Positions 34,057 to 43,942 of a DNA stretch of 64,000 bases are shown here, in pieces. Under the pieces are notes generated by a model. The model saw nothing but the letters and a program-made list of their open reading frames with translations, did not search any database and was not told where the DNA came from. The stretch lies in NCBI GenBank assembly GCA_932521035.1, contig OW051496.1:1612001-1676000 (forward strand). Direction: 5' to 3'. The DNA comes from Oscheius dolichura. Its lineage: Eukaryota > Nematoda > Chromadorea > Rhabditida > Rhabditidae. Positions within the stretch are counted from its first letter, which is position 1. Each line of letters opens with the position of its first letter. Position numbers and translations under genes: made by a program.

Positions 34057-34251
34057 TTTGAGAGAGCACATCACGGCGGTTCTAAAACACTTATTCTCAG
34101 CTCAATAAACCTTATATGAAGTATCCTATAAACACAAACATGGGAAAAGCCCGAGAAATCACCATGAATATTTGCATGTATAGGAAATTTACTGTAACAC
34201 TTATTGAGTTGAGAATATATGTGTTAGAACCGCCGTGATCTTCTCTCTCGA
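34057..34251. repeat. Fold-back MITE
   Basis: Arms of about 48 bp are inverted: GAGAGCACATCACGGCGGTT at the left against AACCGCCGTGATCTTCTCTC at the right, continuing through TTGAGCTGAGAATAAGTGTT-like sequence. Confidence 0.8.
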
Positions 34252-34339
34252 ACAGTGGTTGAATTATTAAAAACGGCCCAAGAATGATCAAGCTACAACA
34301 CCAAACGCGCGGCAGATAATTTTTCTGACCGGCAAAAGT

Positions 34340-34725
34340 GCCATTGACCGGCTAAAAATCAGAAGAGTTTGCCGTTTTATAAACGGAGCCAAAAATGGAC
34401 AGATGGTGCTGATCCCCAGGGTCTCTCTTCTGAGTGGGAAAAGTTTGTCACTTTGCTTATTTTCTTTTCAACCAAACCTTTAGCAATTGGTATTCCGCTT
34501 TCTCGACGGCAGTTCCCAGTCAAACTGGCCTTTGCTATGTCGATCACCAAATCCCAAGGACAGTCGCTGGAGAAAGTGGGAGTAACGTTAAAGGAGCCTG
34601 TTTTTTCTCACGGAATGCTCTATGTGGCCCTTTCCCGCTGTACCAGCATGGACGGAGTGAGAGTGGAGACGATGCCATCCGATGGAAATAGAGCTATCAA
34701 TATCGTGGAGCAAGCCGTCCTTTAA
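34340..34725 (+). pseudogene. Helitron Pif1-like helicase C-terminus, fragment
   Basis: Reads [19 protein letters not shown], then a 42-nt GTTTGT...TTTAG intron (34439-34480), then [33 protein letters not shown] and [17 protein letters not shown] to a stop at 34725. These are the terminal motifs (V and VI) of Pif1/Helitron helicases. The Rep domain and the rest of the helicase are absent, so this is a remnant that could once have mobilised the Helitron at 30.2 kb. GC-rich hairpins downstream (near 34814 and 34975) may belong to its 3' end. Confidence 0.75.
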
Positions 34726-35817
34726 GTCCATTTATCCCTCATCTCTAATTTATTGTTTTTGTAGTGTACCCTCTGACCCCCGGAAAGGGTTATCCCCAGA
34801 TCCCCAGTACAGGCTTCGGCCTGGAAGAGGTGACGGGGGCCCTCTCCGGGGGAAGGAGGGTGTTTTGTCAGGTACCATCATTTGTTTTAATGAATTGTTT
34901 TATTTCTCGACGCTATTCTCTGATCTTTTCTCTTGAAAATGAAATACTCGATCAAGGGGGGCCTCAAGGAGGGGGAGGCCCCGCGAAGCGGGGCCGAGGT
35001 CGACTTGTTTACAGAATAATACTGTCAGGTGACCAAAATTGACCTTTCCCGATGCGGCCTGCTCGTCATCTATTGTCAAGTGTTGTAATACACATCTTTG
35101 CATTAAAAATTGCTAATAAAGATTCTGACGCTTTGTCTTCGTATCTTTGTTTAAGAACAATGGGAGCAGTGACATTTACCGTAAAACTCGGTTAGTAGCG
35201 CACCAAACTGCCCGGTTCAAAAGATTGCTACCTCGCAGTGGTGCACCATGAATTATAAGATCGGGGGATCATAGTGGACAAATAGACTGGGGTACAGAGC
35301 TGGCTAAGAAGTGGTTTGCTGCGCCTCTTTATGCCCATTTTTTTGTTGGATTTTGATCAAAATCTTCAATCTGAAGTCAATTCTAAAGTTGAGTTCTAGT
35401 GGAACATCCCCGGGTAGAGGCGCATCAAAATGGATGGATGGGGCGATCCAAACCGGGCTTTTACGGTATTTGGAAAGCCTAGAATGGCGCACTGTACAGT
35501 TTGGTTTTTGAATCTCCCGAAACCGTTCAAAGATGGCCTAGTAGATACACCCACAGCCGTTATTGAATGCTTCAAAACCTCAAAAATGATGGTACCAATG
35601 GCTTGTCAAGCGTTTGGTCACCAGTAGGTAACAAGTTCACATAATAATGCCACGTTTTCTGTGTCCGAATTTCGAATATTTGCTTTCCTATTCTCCAAAA
35701 AGCGGCCCATCATCGAAAGGAAAATGGAAAGCAGGCGGGTGACCCGTTGAAATTCCGTTTCCTTGACTAGATCTGGTCAAATTCTTGTCTATGGACCGTT
35801 TTTTACTGGTTAGACAG
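34726..35817. other. No gene; hairpins and a TACCGTAAAA-type MITE
   Basis: GGCCCCGCGAAGCGGGGCC at 34976-34994 is a strong GC hairpin. TACCGTAAAACTCGG (35177) and CCGGGCTTTTACGGTA (ending about 35468) form inverted ends of a 290-bp element. Remaining frames are unsupported. Confidence 0.5.
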
Positions 35818-35824
35818 TATAAAA
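35818..35824 (+). promoter_or_regulatory. TATA box of the prominin-like gene
   Basis: TATAAAA, 38 nt before the ATG at 35862. Transcription should start within a few nt of the start codon. Confidence 0.7.
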
Positions 35825-35861
35825 GCAGAGAAAGTTGCCAGTCAGTCAGTCTTTGCTGAAA

Positions 35862-38800
35862 ATGCGCTGGCTAGCGGTCTTCTTTTTTCTGCTGGTGTCG
35901 ACTTTTATTGCAGCTCAAAACTGTGAGTTTGTTTGCTACTTTTTTACACTTGTTGGTACCCGCGCGTTTCTACCAGCAGCGCCATTTGATGCGCTTTTTG
36001 ATGATCGCTTTGGGCGGCGCCGGCGTTGTACGCACATCGGAACCGTGGCGGGTACGCGCTCGGTCTATCGCCACTTGTTAGGGGGTCCATTGTTACTCAC
36101 GGTGGTAACAAAGATCCAGCCTCTAAAGTTGTGATAAGTTCGAAATAATAGCACAAAGACGCGCATCATTCGATATCAAAGAGCGCCGTTTATTGGAGCT
36201 CTCCTGCTCCGGCGCCGAGTATCACAGTGACAAACAGCGAACATTCGGTCAAAATTAAAGTCACTTTTTCGGACCGCACCATTTTGTCAGTTCAAATGAA
36301 AATGGCCAGGCGTTTTATTCTGTCAAAACCGGCGATTTCGACCGTTAGCTAACCGATCTTGGCAGAATGGCCGGCGCTCATAAATTCATTGAGACGCGCA
36401 TCATTTTGCTGACGCGCCATTTTGGTTCGGGTTTAGATATCTGCTTGTACAGCAGTACATGGGCTACAACAGGGTCTTCCATTCTTAGAAATTAACACAG
36501 AAATGGCCGAGGTATAGGGGCGATGCCACATTACGTGATCAGCTGGCGCGCGCCCTTACCTTGGTATGCAAGCACGGTTTCTGGCGCGGAGAAAAAGAAC
36601 GATGTATGGTTTTAGGCACCCCGAGTACGAAGCTAACAAACGTCAAGAAGAATTACGACGATGTGGGATGGTATTCAAAGGCAATGTCGTCCATAATGAA
36701 AGGAATGATTGGCGGAATCAGCACGGGGACGGCCGATAAAATCGGCCAAATTGTCAAGGATGTCTCCCAGACACACAGCCACCTGATGGGCATTGTCACC
36801 GACCACATATCCGTGACCATCATCTTCATCCTCCTGCTGATTATATCCATCGGTCTTCTGTTGTCATTGTTCATTGTGCTGCTCTGTCGCTGGTGCAGTT
36901 CGAAGACGGAGGGACTGACCCCGTCTACCAGTCAAGTCGTCTGCACCCTGGTCACCTTCCTCATCTGCTGTGGTGTCTGTGCCACCGGCGCATTCGTCTA
37001 CTTTTCCTGTTTGAAAGGAGTTAAAGACGGTATCGGAGATGTCAGCGTCACCCTCAACACAACAACTGGCCGTAATTTTATTTGCCCTTCTTTTGAAATG
37101 AACCAATTTTTAGAGATCAGTACCTTCGTTGAAAATTACTACAATACAATAACGTGCAACGAAGTTATTAACAATCAAAACCTGACTGACTTTGTTAATC
37201 GAGTAAAGCTGGATGTGGATGGAAAAATGGCCATCTTTATCGCTAAGCTTGAAGAAGCAAAAGGCCTAGGACAAAATATTTCTAAGATTCCCGGTCTAGC
37301 AGCTGCAGTCCCTAGCCTAGGGACTCTTGTCCCTCAGCTTGACACTGAACTGCAAAAAATAGAAGATGCGGTATATCATAACTATCTTCCCCGTTGATAT
37401 TTTCTATTTCAGATGAACGGCATAAAGAGCAAATTGCACGGGTATATTGACAATGCAAATACCGAAATTCGCAAAGCATATACGACGTTGTCTAAGGCTG
37501 TCAAGGAAGTGAGAGATGGATTCAAGAAGGTGGAAGGTCGTCTAGTTCAAATTATGGGAGAAAACGTAAGCGAATTCTTTGAACCTCTTTGAAAATATTA
37601 AATTTGTAGGACAACTATGCGGCTACAATCGCTACGGTAGTGCAGTACTCCTTTGTCATTCCGCTGATTCTCTGTGCTCTCATGACTTTTGCCTTTATTG
37701 TGCTCATTGTCCGCTTTTTGGTTAATCGCGCCCAGGAGAACCCGGAGAAGCGCGGATGCCTCTCTTCTATCGGTGGAAATGTTCTTGGTGTTTCTGGCTA
37801 TGTGGCCATGTTCACTGGATCGCTTCTCTTTCTTCTTGCGGCGTAAGTTTACTTATTTTTTCCTACGCAGTACCGTTTTTCAAGCTGTATCTTCCTCGTT
37901 GCCTTCGCCTCGATGTTCTTTTGTATTGGCTTCTTCGACGATCCCGATCTGGTCGTCTTCAAAGCTTTCCCTGCTCTTCAACAGAAGATTGGTAATGCTG
38001 CAATTGGTATTAACGTCCAGTAAGAGCAGCTGCCATTCTCGAGATTCTCTAAAATGTTTTCAGTGACGCGTTTGTCCGCTGTAGGAATGAATATCCCTTC
38101 TTTGATGCCATCGACGGTGCCAAACAATTGGCTTCAAATAAGCTGGCTACGGTATAAGACGCAGATAGTCGGAGCGGAGCTTCACAATGAGACCTAGAAG
38201 TTTGAGAATTTCTTGGTGTCATTGTGGGGTTCCGTTTCTTCGATTTTTCTGGCTCCCTTTAACAAGAAAACGAAGTAATTTTAGGTTACCGATCAAATCG
38301 CAAAAACTGATTTTGGAGCTGGCTTCAGAAAATTCCAAGTACCCGCGAGTCTGTTAACTGCGGTAGAAGCTTTGAAGAAGCTGCAACCTAACAATCCGGA
38401 TATAGCGAAGTATGATAAGGAGCTGTATCATCTGAACTCTCGGGCAGATCGAGACGAAATGCTCCTGGGAATTGAGGACGCCCTCATGCGTACACTGGAT
38501 GAACTGACCACTATGGTAGGCTACCAGCTGGAAACTGTCATGGACTTCTCTCCGCATTGTGATGCGATGAATGTCATTTGGAACAATGTTGGCAGATTTA
38601 TCTGCAATGGTATTTCTATGCCCGCACAGGGTGCTTGGATGGCATGCGGTACGCAGGCAGAAATGTGTAAACTGTTAATTTTTAGCCATTTGCGGAATTG
38701 CTTCATTCACCGTCTTCCACTGGATGTTCAAGTCCACTCGCTACCTGAAGAACTTTAAAAACAACAAGTTGTCGGAGGAGAAGATGGCGAAGAAAAAAAG

Positions 38801-39215
38801 TAAAGATAAGGAGAAGGGGAAGGAGAATGCTGAAGACGTTGAAGATTCCGAAGCAGGAGAAGAGAGCCTGAAGAAGAGGTTAACTTTAACTTACAGAATA
38901 CAACGGGTCGGGTTTAGGAAGAGCAAGTCAGGCGGCAAAGATGCGAGTGGAAAGATCAAAGCGGGTTCAGCTAACAAGGATGCGAATGGAGAGGTCAAAG
39001 CTGCTGATCCTCCTGCTGATCCTGCTGATCCTTCTGCTGATCCTCCTGGTGATCCTGGTGATCCTCCAGCCAGCAAAGATGCGAATGGAGAGGTCAAAGC
39101 CGCTGATCGTCCAGCTAGCAAAGAAGCAAGTGCAAAGAACAAGGCGGCCGGTTCGGGCAGCAAAGAAAATATTCCCAATGAGGACAAGACCCCGCGGAAG
39201 AACAACTCCGAATAA
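35862..39215 (+). CDS. Prominin-like five-transmembrane protein, about 772 aa, 8 exons
   Basis: Exons: 35862-35922, 36616-37370, 37413-37565, 37610-37842, 37885-38019, 38064-38151, 38285-38648, 38686-39215; frames join without a stop. A 39-nt GT...AG segment at 38879-38917 may be a further intron. A signal peptide (MRWLAVFFFLLVSTFIA) precedes NCTPS. TM1 (VTIIFILLLIISIGLLLSLF) and TM2 (VVCTLVTFLICCGV) flank a Cys-containing loop, then an extracellular loop with three N-glycosylation sites, TM3 (SFVIPLILCALMTFAFIVLI), TM4, a second loop and TM5 (AICGIASFTVFHWMF). The Lys/Glu-rich tail has DPPADPAD-type repeats and ends in NNSE. This is the prominin topology; Tweety-family channels share it, so the family is likely but not proven. 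Prominins sit in cholesterol-rich membrane protrusions. Confidence 0.75.
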
Positions 39216-39360
39216 GAAGAAGTTCGAGCGACACCGCGACACGTTTATGGCCTGTGCAACGGCAGCATCAGAGAATAAATCGTTGCTGGCGGTCTTTAAT
39301 GTTTTTCTCGAGTTTCTCGTATTAGAAGCCAATTCTCTTTGTAGCAATTCTCTCAGCTGA

Positions 39361-39561
39361 TCATTTGTAACAACTCTGATTTGTATTCTATCAAATTTTT
39401 GTTGTCTTGCAACGTTTGCGCACCAATATGTGATGCGATGAGCATTATCTGGGCAATCTCTCCGAGTTTTGGGCATTCTCTTCGAGTTTTGGGCAATATT
39501 TTCGAGCAATATTGGCAGATTTATCTGCAACGGTATTTTTACGCCCACACTGTGAGTTGTG
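39361..39561 (+). pseudogene. Decayed duplicate of prominin-like exon 7
   Basis: GATTTATCTGCAACGGTATT and the preceding TGTGATGCGATGAGCATTAT match 38560-38620 of the gene just upstream, with a repeated GAGTTTTGGGCA insertion between them. The frame is broken. It indicates a partial tandem duplication behind the stop codon. Confidence 0.65.
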
Positions 39562-39733
39562 ATACGGAAAAACAGAGTTGCGGAAGAGAATAGGTTATCG
39601 AAACAAATACCACAGACGTCTCACTATACTCTGTCTCTTTTCCGAGATGAAAACTAAATAAAAACAATTGTTGCCCTACTAATTTATTGCATTGTTTCAA
39701 TAAACCAATAAATTATTAGATGGTTACCGCAGC

Positions 39734-41261
39734 CTAGGTGCTCTTAGGCAGCTGACTGGGCGGAGCAGATACACTGGACGCCATCGGAGGCGGGGGCGGC
39801 TGGGGATAGTCTTGTGGAGGCGTTGGATACTGTTGTGACTGTCCCGGGCTCGACTGGGTGGCTTGGCTTGTAGTACCGATTCTGATAAGAAGAAAATTAT
39901 TTTGAAAAATGTTGGGAAAGGGTAACAAAATGAATAGCTACAAACCTTGCAGCTTGTTGATTTTCCAGGGTCTTCCTGCTCCTTCTCCAGCAGAAGAATC
40001 CACCAACTGCGATAGCTAGAAGGACAACGACGAGTAGAATGATGGCAATGATGGTCCATCTGAAATATCACGAAATAGAAGAAAGAAATTTTCTAGAAGT
40101 TGCAGATAAGGTAAACTTGTCGACATACGCGTGTTCAGAAAACATTAGCTGCATGTAATAAATAAAGTTAATGGTTACGGTAACTTGCACTCACATTCTG
40201 TTTTTCGAGTCAACCGAGTTCTGGGCAGATCCGCTACTACCCGATCCCTATCCCGATCCGCCAAGTCCGTCTCCCGGCGGCAGAGGCGGTGGTGGAAAAG
40301 CAAAAGCCTGGACCTGGCTCATCATCATCATCAGCATGGCATGAATCAGAGCAACAGGAGATATCATGGAAGCAAATGACATATGTTTCTTTGTGCTCAG
40401 CGATATATACATTAACGTTGGCATCATCCCCGCTGGCGGATCCTTTTTGGCCGTCTTTAACATCCTGAAAAGAATGCGTTTGGATCAAGGAAAAGTATGA
40501 GAACAATTTGCTCTTAACATTTGCGTCCTGGGTTCTGCATCCCTTATTTAGGTCACCCAAACGCACTTTGTTTATAACTCTATAAAGGAATTTTGAAATT
40601 TGTCAGTGCCCTCGAAATATTACTGGAGCACACGTTTGGTGTAGTAAACAAAAGAAAACAAAAAGTGCGCTTGCCGCCAAAAGGCAAGGGGCACTTGTCA
40701 GGGCAATCGCCAGCGGACCATGGCCCCCGCGCCGAATTCCCTGACAGATAACGAAAATTCTCTCAAAAAATAATGTGTGATGTAGAACTTACAAAAAGGC
40801 CGCAAAGGTTGTTTTTATCGCATTGACTTGTCTTCAAATTGAAATTTATCTGTCTGTCGGTTGTCCTGCCCGTCAGGCTAGAAAAAAATATATTTTTGAA
40901 TCCATAGTATACCTACTGAAAACACATCCGAACATGCGGCTCACACGGTCGAGTCCGGGTAAATATAACCTCAGGATCGTCGGTATCGTAATCGAAGATG
41001 ACTGCAAAAGAACAATGTAGTAAAATAATAGATTGCAATCGGTTGTCGTTAACATTCGTCAGCCTGCTGACCACACCGGAAGAGGGAATTTCTTTTTAAA
41101 GTCTACAAAAAAAGGCAGTATATTCCATTTTTGTTATATGTTCTATTTCCCAAAAAATAAACAATAAACAAACCCTCGTCAAGGCAGTCTATTGCTGAAA
41201 CTGATGGCACAAAAATTGCCAGAAGAAAAAAGAAACGTAGCAGCTGGTAGGGACGCATCAT
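39734..41261 (-). pseudogene. Type I membrane protein gene with a frameshift and internal stop
   Basis: Exon 1 (from 41261) encodes a signal peptide, MMRPYQLLRFFFLLAIFVPS. Exons near 41080, 40980 and 40830 give a Cys-containing ectodomain (FDYDTDDPEVIFTRTRPCEP, QCDKNNLCGLF); further exons lie at 40580-40520, 40467-40195, 40063-39957 and 39898-39734. The last two encode one TM (IIAIILLVVVLLAIAVGG), a basic stop-transfer (WRRSRK) and a Pro/Gln-rich tail ending PPSQLPKST. In exon 40467-40195 the acidic frame (HADDDDEPGPG) must shift to PPPPLPPGDG near 40300, and a TAG at 40248-40250 interrupts the frame leading to the TM. One upstream junction is also out of phase. A truncated paralogue at 22974-23375 supports the intended frame. 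It is either decayed or sequence errors are present. Confidence 0.6.
40690..40747. repeat. TTAA-type MITE fragment
   Basis: TTGTCAGGGCAATCGCCAGC and CGAATTCCCTGACAG are short inverted GTCAGGG ends lying within an intron of the membrane-protein gene. Confidence 0.5.
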
Positions 41262-41290
41262 TGTTAGGAGATGTTAACGCCATTTTCCGT

Positions 41291-41300
41291 CTTTTATAGC
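41291..41300 (-). promoter_or_regulatory. TATA box of the type I membrane protein gene
   Basis: GCTATAAAAG on the minus strand, about 30 nt before the ATG at 41261. Confidence 0.65.
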
Positions 41301-42464
41301 AAAATTTACGGATTATCGGTATTCGCCTACGAATCACCCGTCTTGATCTGTAGTGGCTCCATTTTTGCTAGACTTGGTCCGTGCAAAAAAATCTTGCCGG
41401 TTCTTCGAAGATTTGTAAGTAATCTCGTATTTCTAGACCATATAAGATTCCCGGAACAGAGTAAAGTGGAATCAAATTGGAAGTTTCTTTTCTAAAGACT
41501 TGGCTTTTGATGTTCGCATGTGATTTTTTTAGATTAATTTAGCCGCAATGAAGCTGTCTCAAAGATTTCGACTAGTTGGAAAACCCAACCCAGGTTCAGG
41601 ACAAGCGCTTCGCTTTGTACAGCCTGATTTTATGGTCTGGATCTGGAAGCTAAGGATGTAAGGGGTGGGCCTCCTACAGCATCCTGCAATGCTAGACGTC
41701 TACCTACAATTGCGACTCGCCCTTTGAAAATCACTGTTGCAGCCTGAATCTTTGCTCCAAGGGGTGCCATTAAAGCATTTTGACTATTTCTGTTCTTCGC
41801 GTAGCGCGTACACGAGGGACCAACAATGTCTCTTGGAAGAAGTTGAGTATGCGCCGCTGGACTCTTGAGACCAAATGATACCCTTTTCCTGATCGGTCAA
41901 TTCATCGAGAAGTCTGTGTCGATAGGGAAGCCGGAAATCCCATTTCAGTCATTTGTCCGTTAAAGCCGATTTTGATTTTGTTCTTGGCTTCTTCGACTGA
42001 TTGGCTTCAACCGGTTTGTCAATTCGCAAAAAGGAAATTAATCTCTTTTACCAGCTTTTTACAGTCTTGTCTTTAATTTTCTTCGATGACTCTAATCGAT
42101 TTCTAATCGATGAAATTCGATTCTACGTCGAAAAATAACTACTGGGTGTAATTTTCAGAGCCAGAATCCTTTCCTTGGCCGCACCGAAGCCGAACCTTAC
42201 GGACCACGCAATACCAACTTTCGGGAACAACAACTGTTACCCACGTTTGGAGCGCGTTTGCGGTCCCTAATTGTGATGTCGTCTTCAGATTGCTCCATTT
42301 ACTGGCAAAACGTCAAAATTACGACTATTGCCTAGCGCGCTCAACAGAAGACTAAGAAATTGAAGAAAGCGAACAATAAATTTGAATCCCACGCGTCGCG
42401 CTGCGCGTTAAAAATAGTTAGATGCAATTTCAATTAGAAAAAAGTTGTTTCTCGTGTAACAATT
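41301..42464. other. No gene recognised
   Basis: AT-rich sequence with short frames only; 41535-42400 shows no extended frame in any phase. Confidence 0.5.
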
Positions 42465-42862
42465 GTAGCGAGTCAAAGCGAGTAGAGGTGTCCTCCAGTT
42501 GAGTTCCTTTTCCAAGTGGCGGCGCCCGTCCAGTCCAGGCAAAATTCGATCCATTCTTCGGTAGTAGAGAAGAGAGGGGAAGCAGTCGTCCAGTGGGAGA
42601 AGCGAACCAGAACTGAGATCCATTCTGGCTGCTGGCGGGATCCGATTTAAGCCGGATAATCCGATTTTTATCTTTTTTTCTGGTACGAGAAAAACGGTGG
42701 CCGAAAACGAGTCAGTTCTGGTTCGCTTCTCCCACTGGACGGCTGTTTCCCTTCTCTTTTCTACTACCGAAGAATGGATCGACTTTTGCCTGGACTGGGC
42801 GGGCGCCGCCACTTGGAGAAGGAACCCAGCTGGAGGACGACTCTACTCGCTTCGACTCGCCG
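42465..42862. repeat. Large fold-back with about 150-bp arms
   Basis: Positions 42465-42615 and 42712-42862 are inverted copies (for example TCCATTCTTCGGTAGTAGAG against CTACTACCGAAGAATGGA, and AAGTGGCGGCGCCCGTCCAG against CTGGGCGGGCGCCGCCACTT). Frames reading across either arm (42408-42992) are mirror products of the hairpin, not genes. Confidence 0.85.
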
Positions 42863-43942
42863 CTCACTAACACCTCGAAGAAACTCGTTTACTTGCTTCT
42901 TCGAGGAAATGGAACAACTCTCCACAATACAGTTCGAAGACAATAGTCCCTTCGTATTGTATCTCAATAAATTTCCATCAAAAGGAAAATAAAGATTGAT
43001 TTCTTTTGAATTTGTTGTTTTTTCATCCTAATTTTTGAAGCCTATACTGAGTTAGTTTGCTACCTTTTTGAGAGAGAAAACGCGGAAAGCGCTACATGAT
43101 TCGTAAAATACGCATAAATGACCCCGAAACGAAAAGTTGGATAGAGAATAAGCCCAATATGTAGTCAGTCGCTTGGGACTCGATTGCTCAGGGTCAAATG
43201 GTCACTTCCACTTGGTCCCTGACAGTTCCTTTAAAAGTATGGAAAGGTCTTTAAGGAAAAAAATCTGTTATTTTAAATTTAAAAAAAAGGCAGGAGAGAA
43301 AATAAACCCCCAAAAAAATCGATATCTAGACGGATGGAAGCCCTTGTGAAACACAAATTTCGGTATAACAAAACATGTCAACGATCTTTTTTTGCCTTTT
43401 TCTCTTCTTATTTTTTGTTTCTTTTTGTCGCCTGTTTACTTTCGAAATTGTCTTCTTCCCCTTTTTATATTTTTCCTTCTTATACCCGCCCCCTCGCCCC
43501 CAACTTTTCACGTGATTTTTCCTTCCTTTATGGGTTCAATTTTATATGTTGCTGAAGAAGAATAAAGTTGGTTTTTATCAACACGATTGAAGAATTCAAT
43601 AGCGCCACTGAAATTTACCAGGGAATGGCACGAACCTGTCATCAGGTCCAGGGGTGCCACCTACATCGTGTCACCGAGTTATGAGGGTCGGAAGTTTGAA
43701 AATAAGGTTGGCGTTTGGGTATTTTCCTGTAAAACCCCTTTATTAGGCAAAAAAGGCAAATTCAACCCCTCGTGAGCTAATAGCAAGGTCGGGGGGCCAT
43801 TCTCTAGTTAGACAAAATGTGTATGGTTTCATCGGTCCTTCAGTTTTTTTCTTTTTGTCGCGAAACACGTCCCCCTCTTTCCTTTTTTTTTGTACTCTCT
43901 CAAAAAATATCCTGTCAATTTCGCCGGGATCCCTCGAATTAT
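42863..43942. other. No gene; TTAA-type terminus and duplication edge
   Basis: GGTCCCTGACAGTTCCTTTAA at 43216-43236 is a lone TTAA-type MITE end. From about 43663 the sequence matches 27533 onward, the 3' side of the kinase-Kelch duplication. Confidence 0.55.

Noticed and set aside
37689-38066. Alternative frame through prominin-like exons 4-6
   Set aside because: The frame with a 42-nt intron ending in TTTTCAAG continues the fourth TM helix and keeps all later phases; the alternative reads through introns.
38891-39548. Minus-strand ORFs opposite the prominin-like C-terminus
   Set aside because: Mirror translations of the repetitive GATCCTGCTGATCC-type coding repeats.
42408-42992. Two similar ORFs on opposite strands
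   Set aside because: They are the two arms of one large inverted repeat read from each strand.
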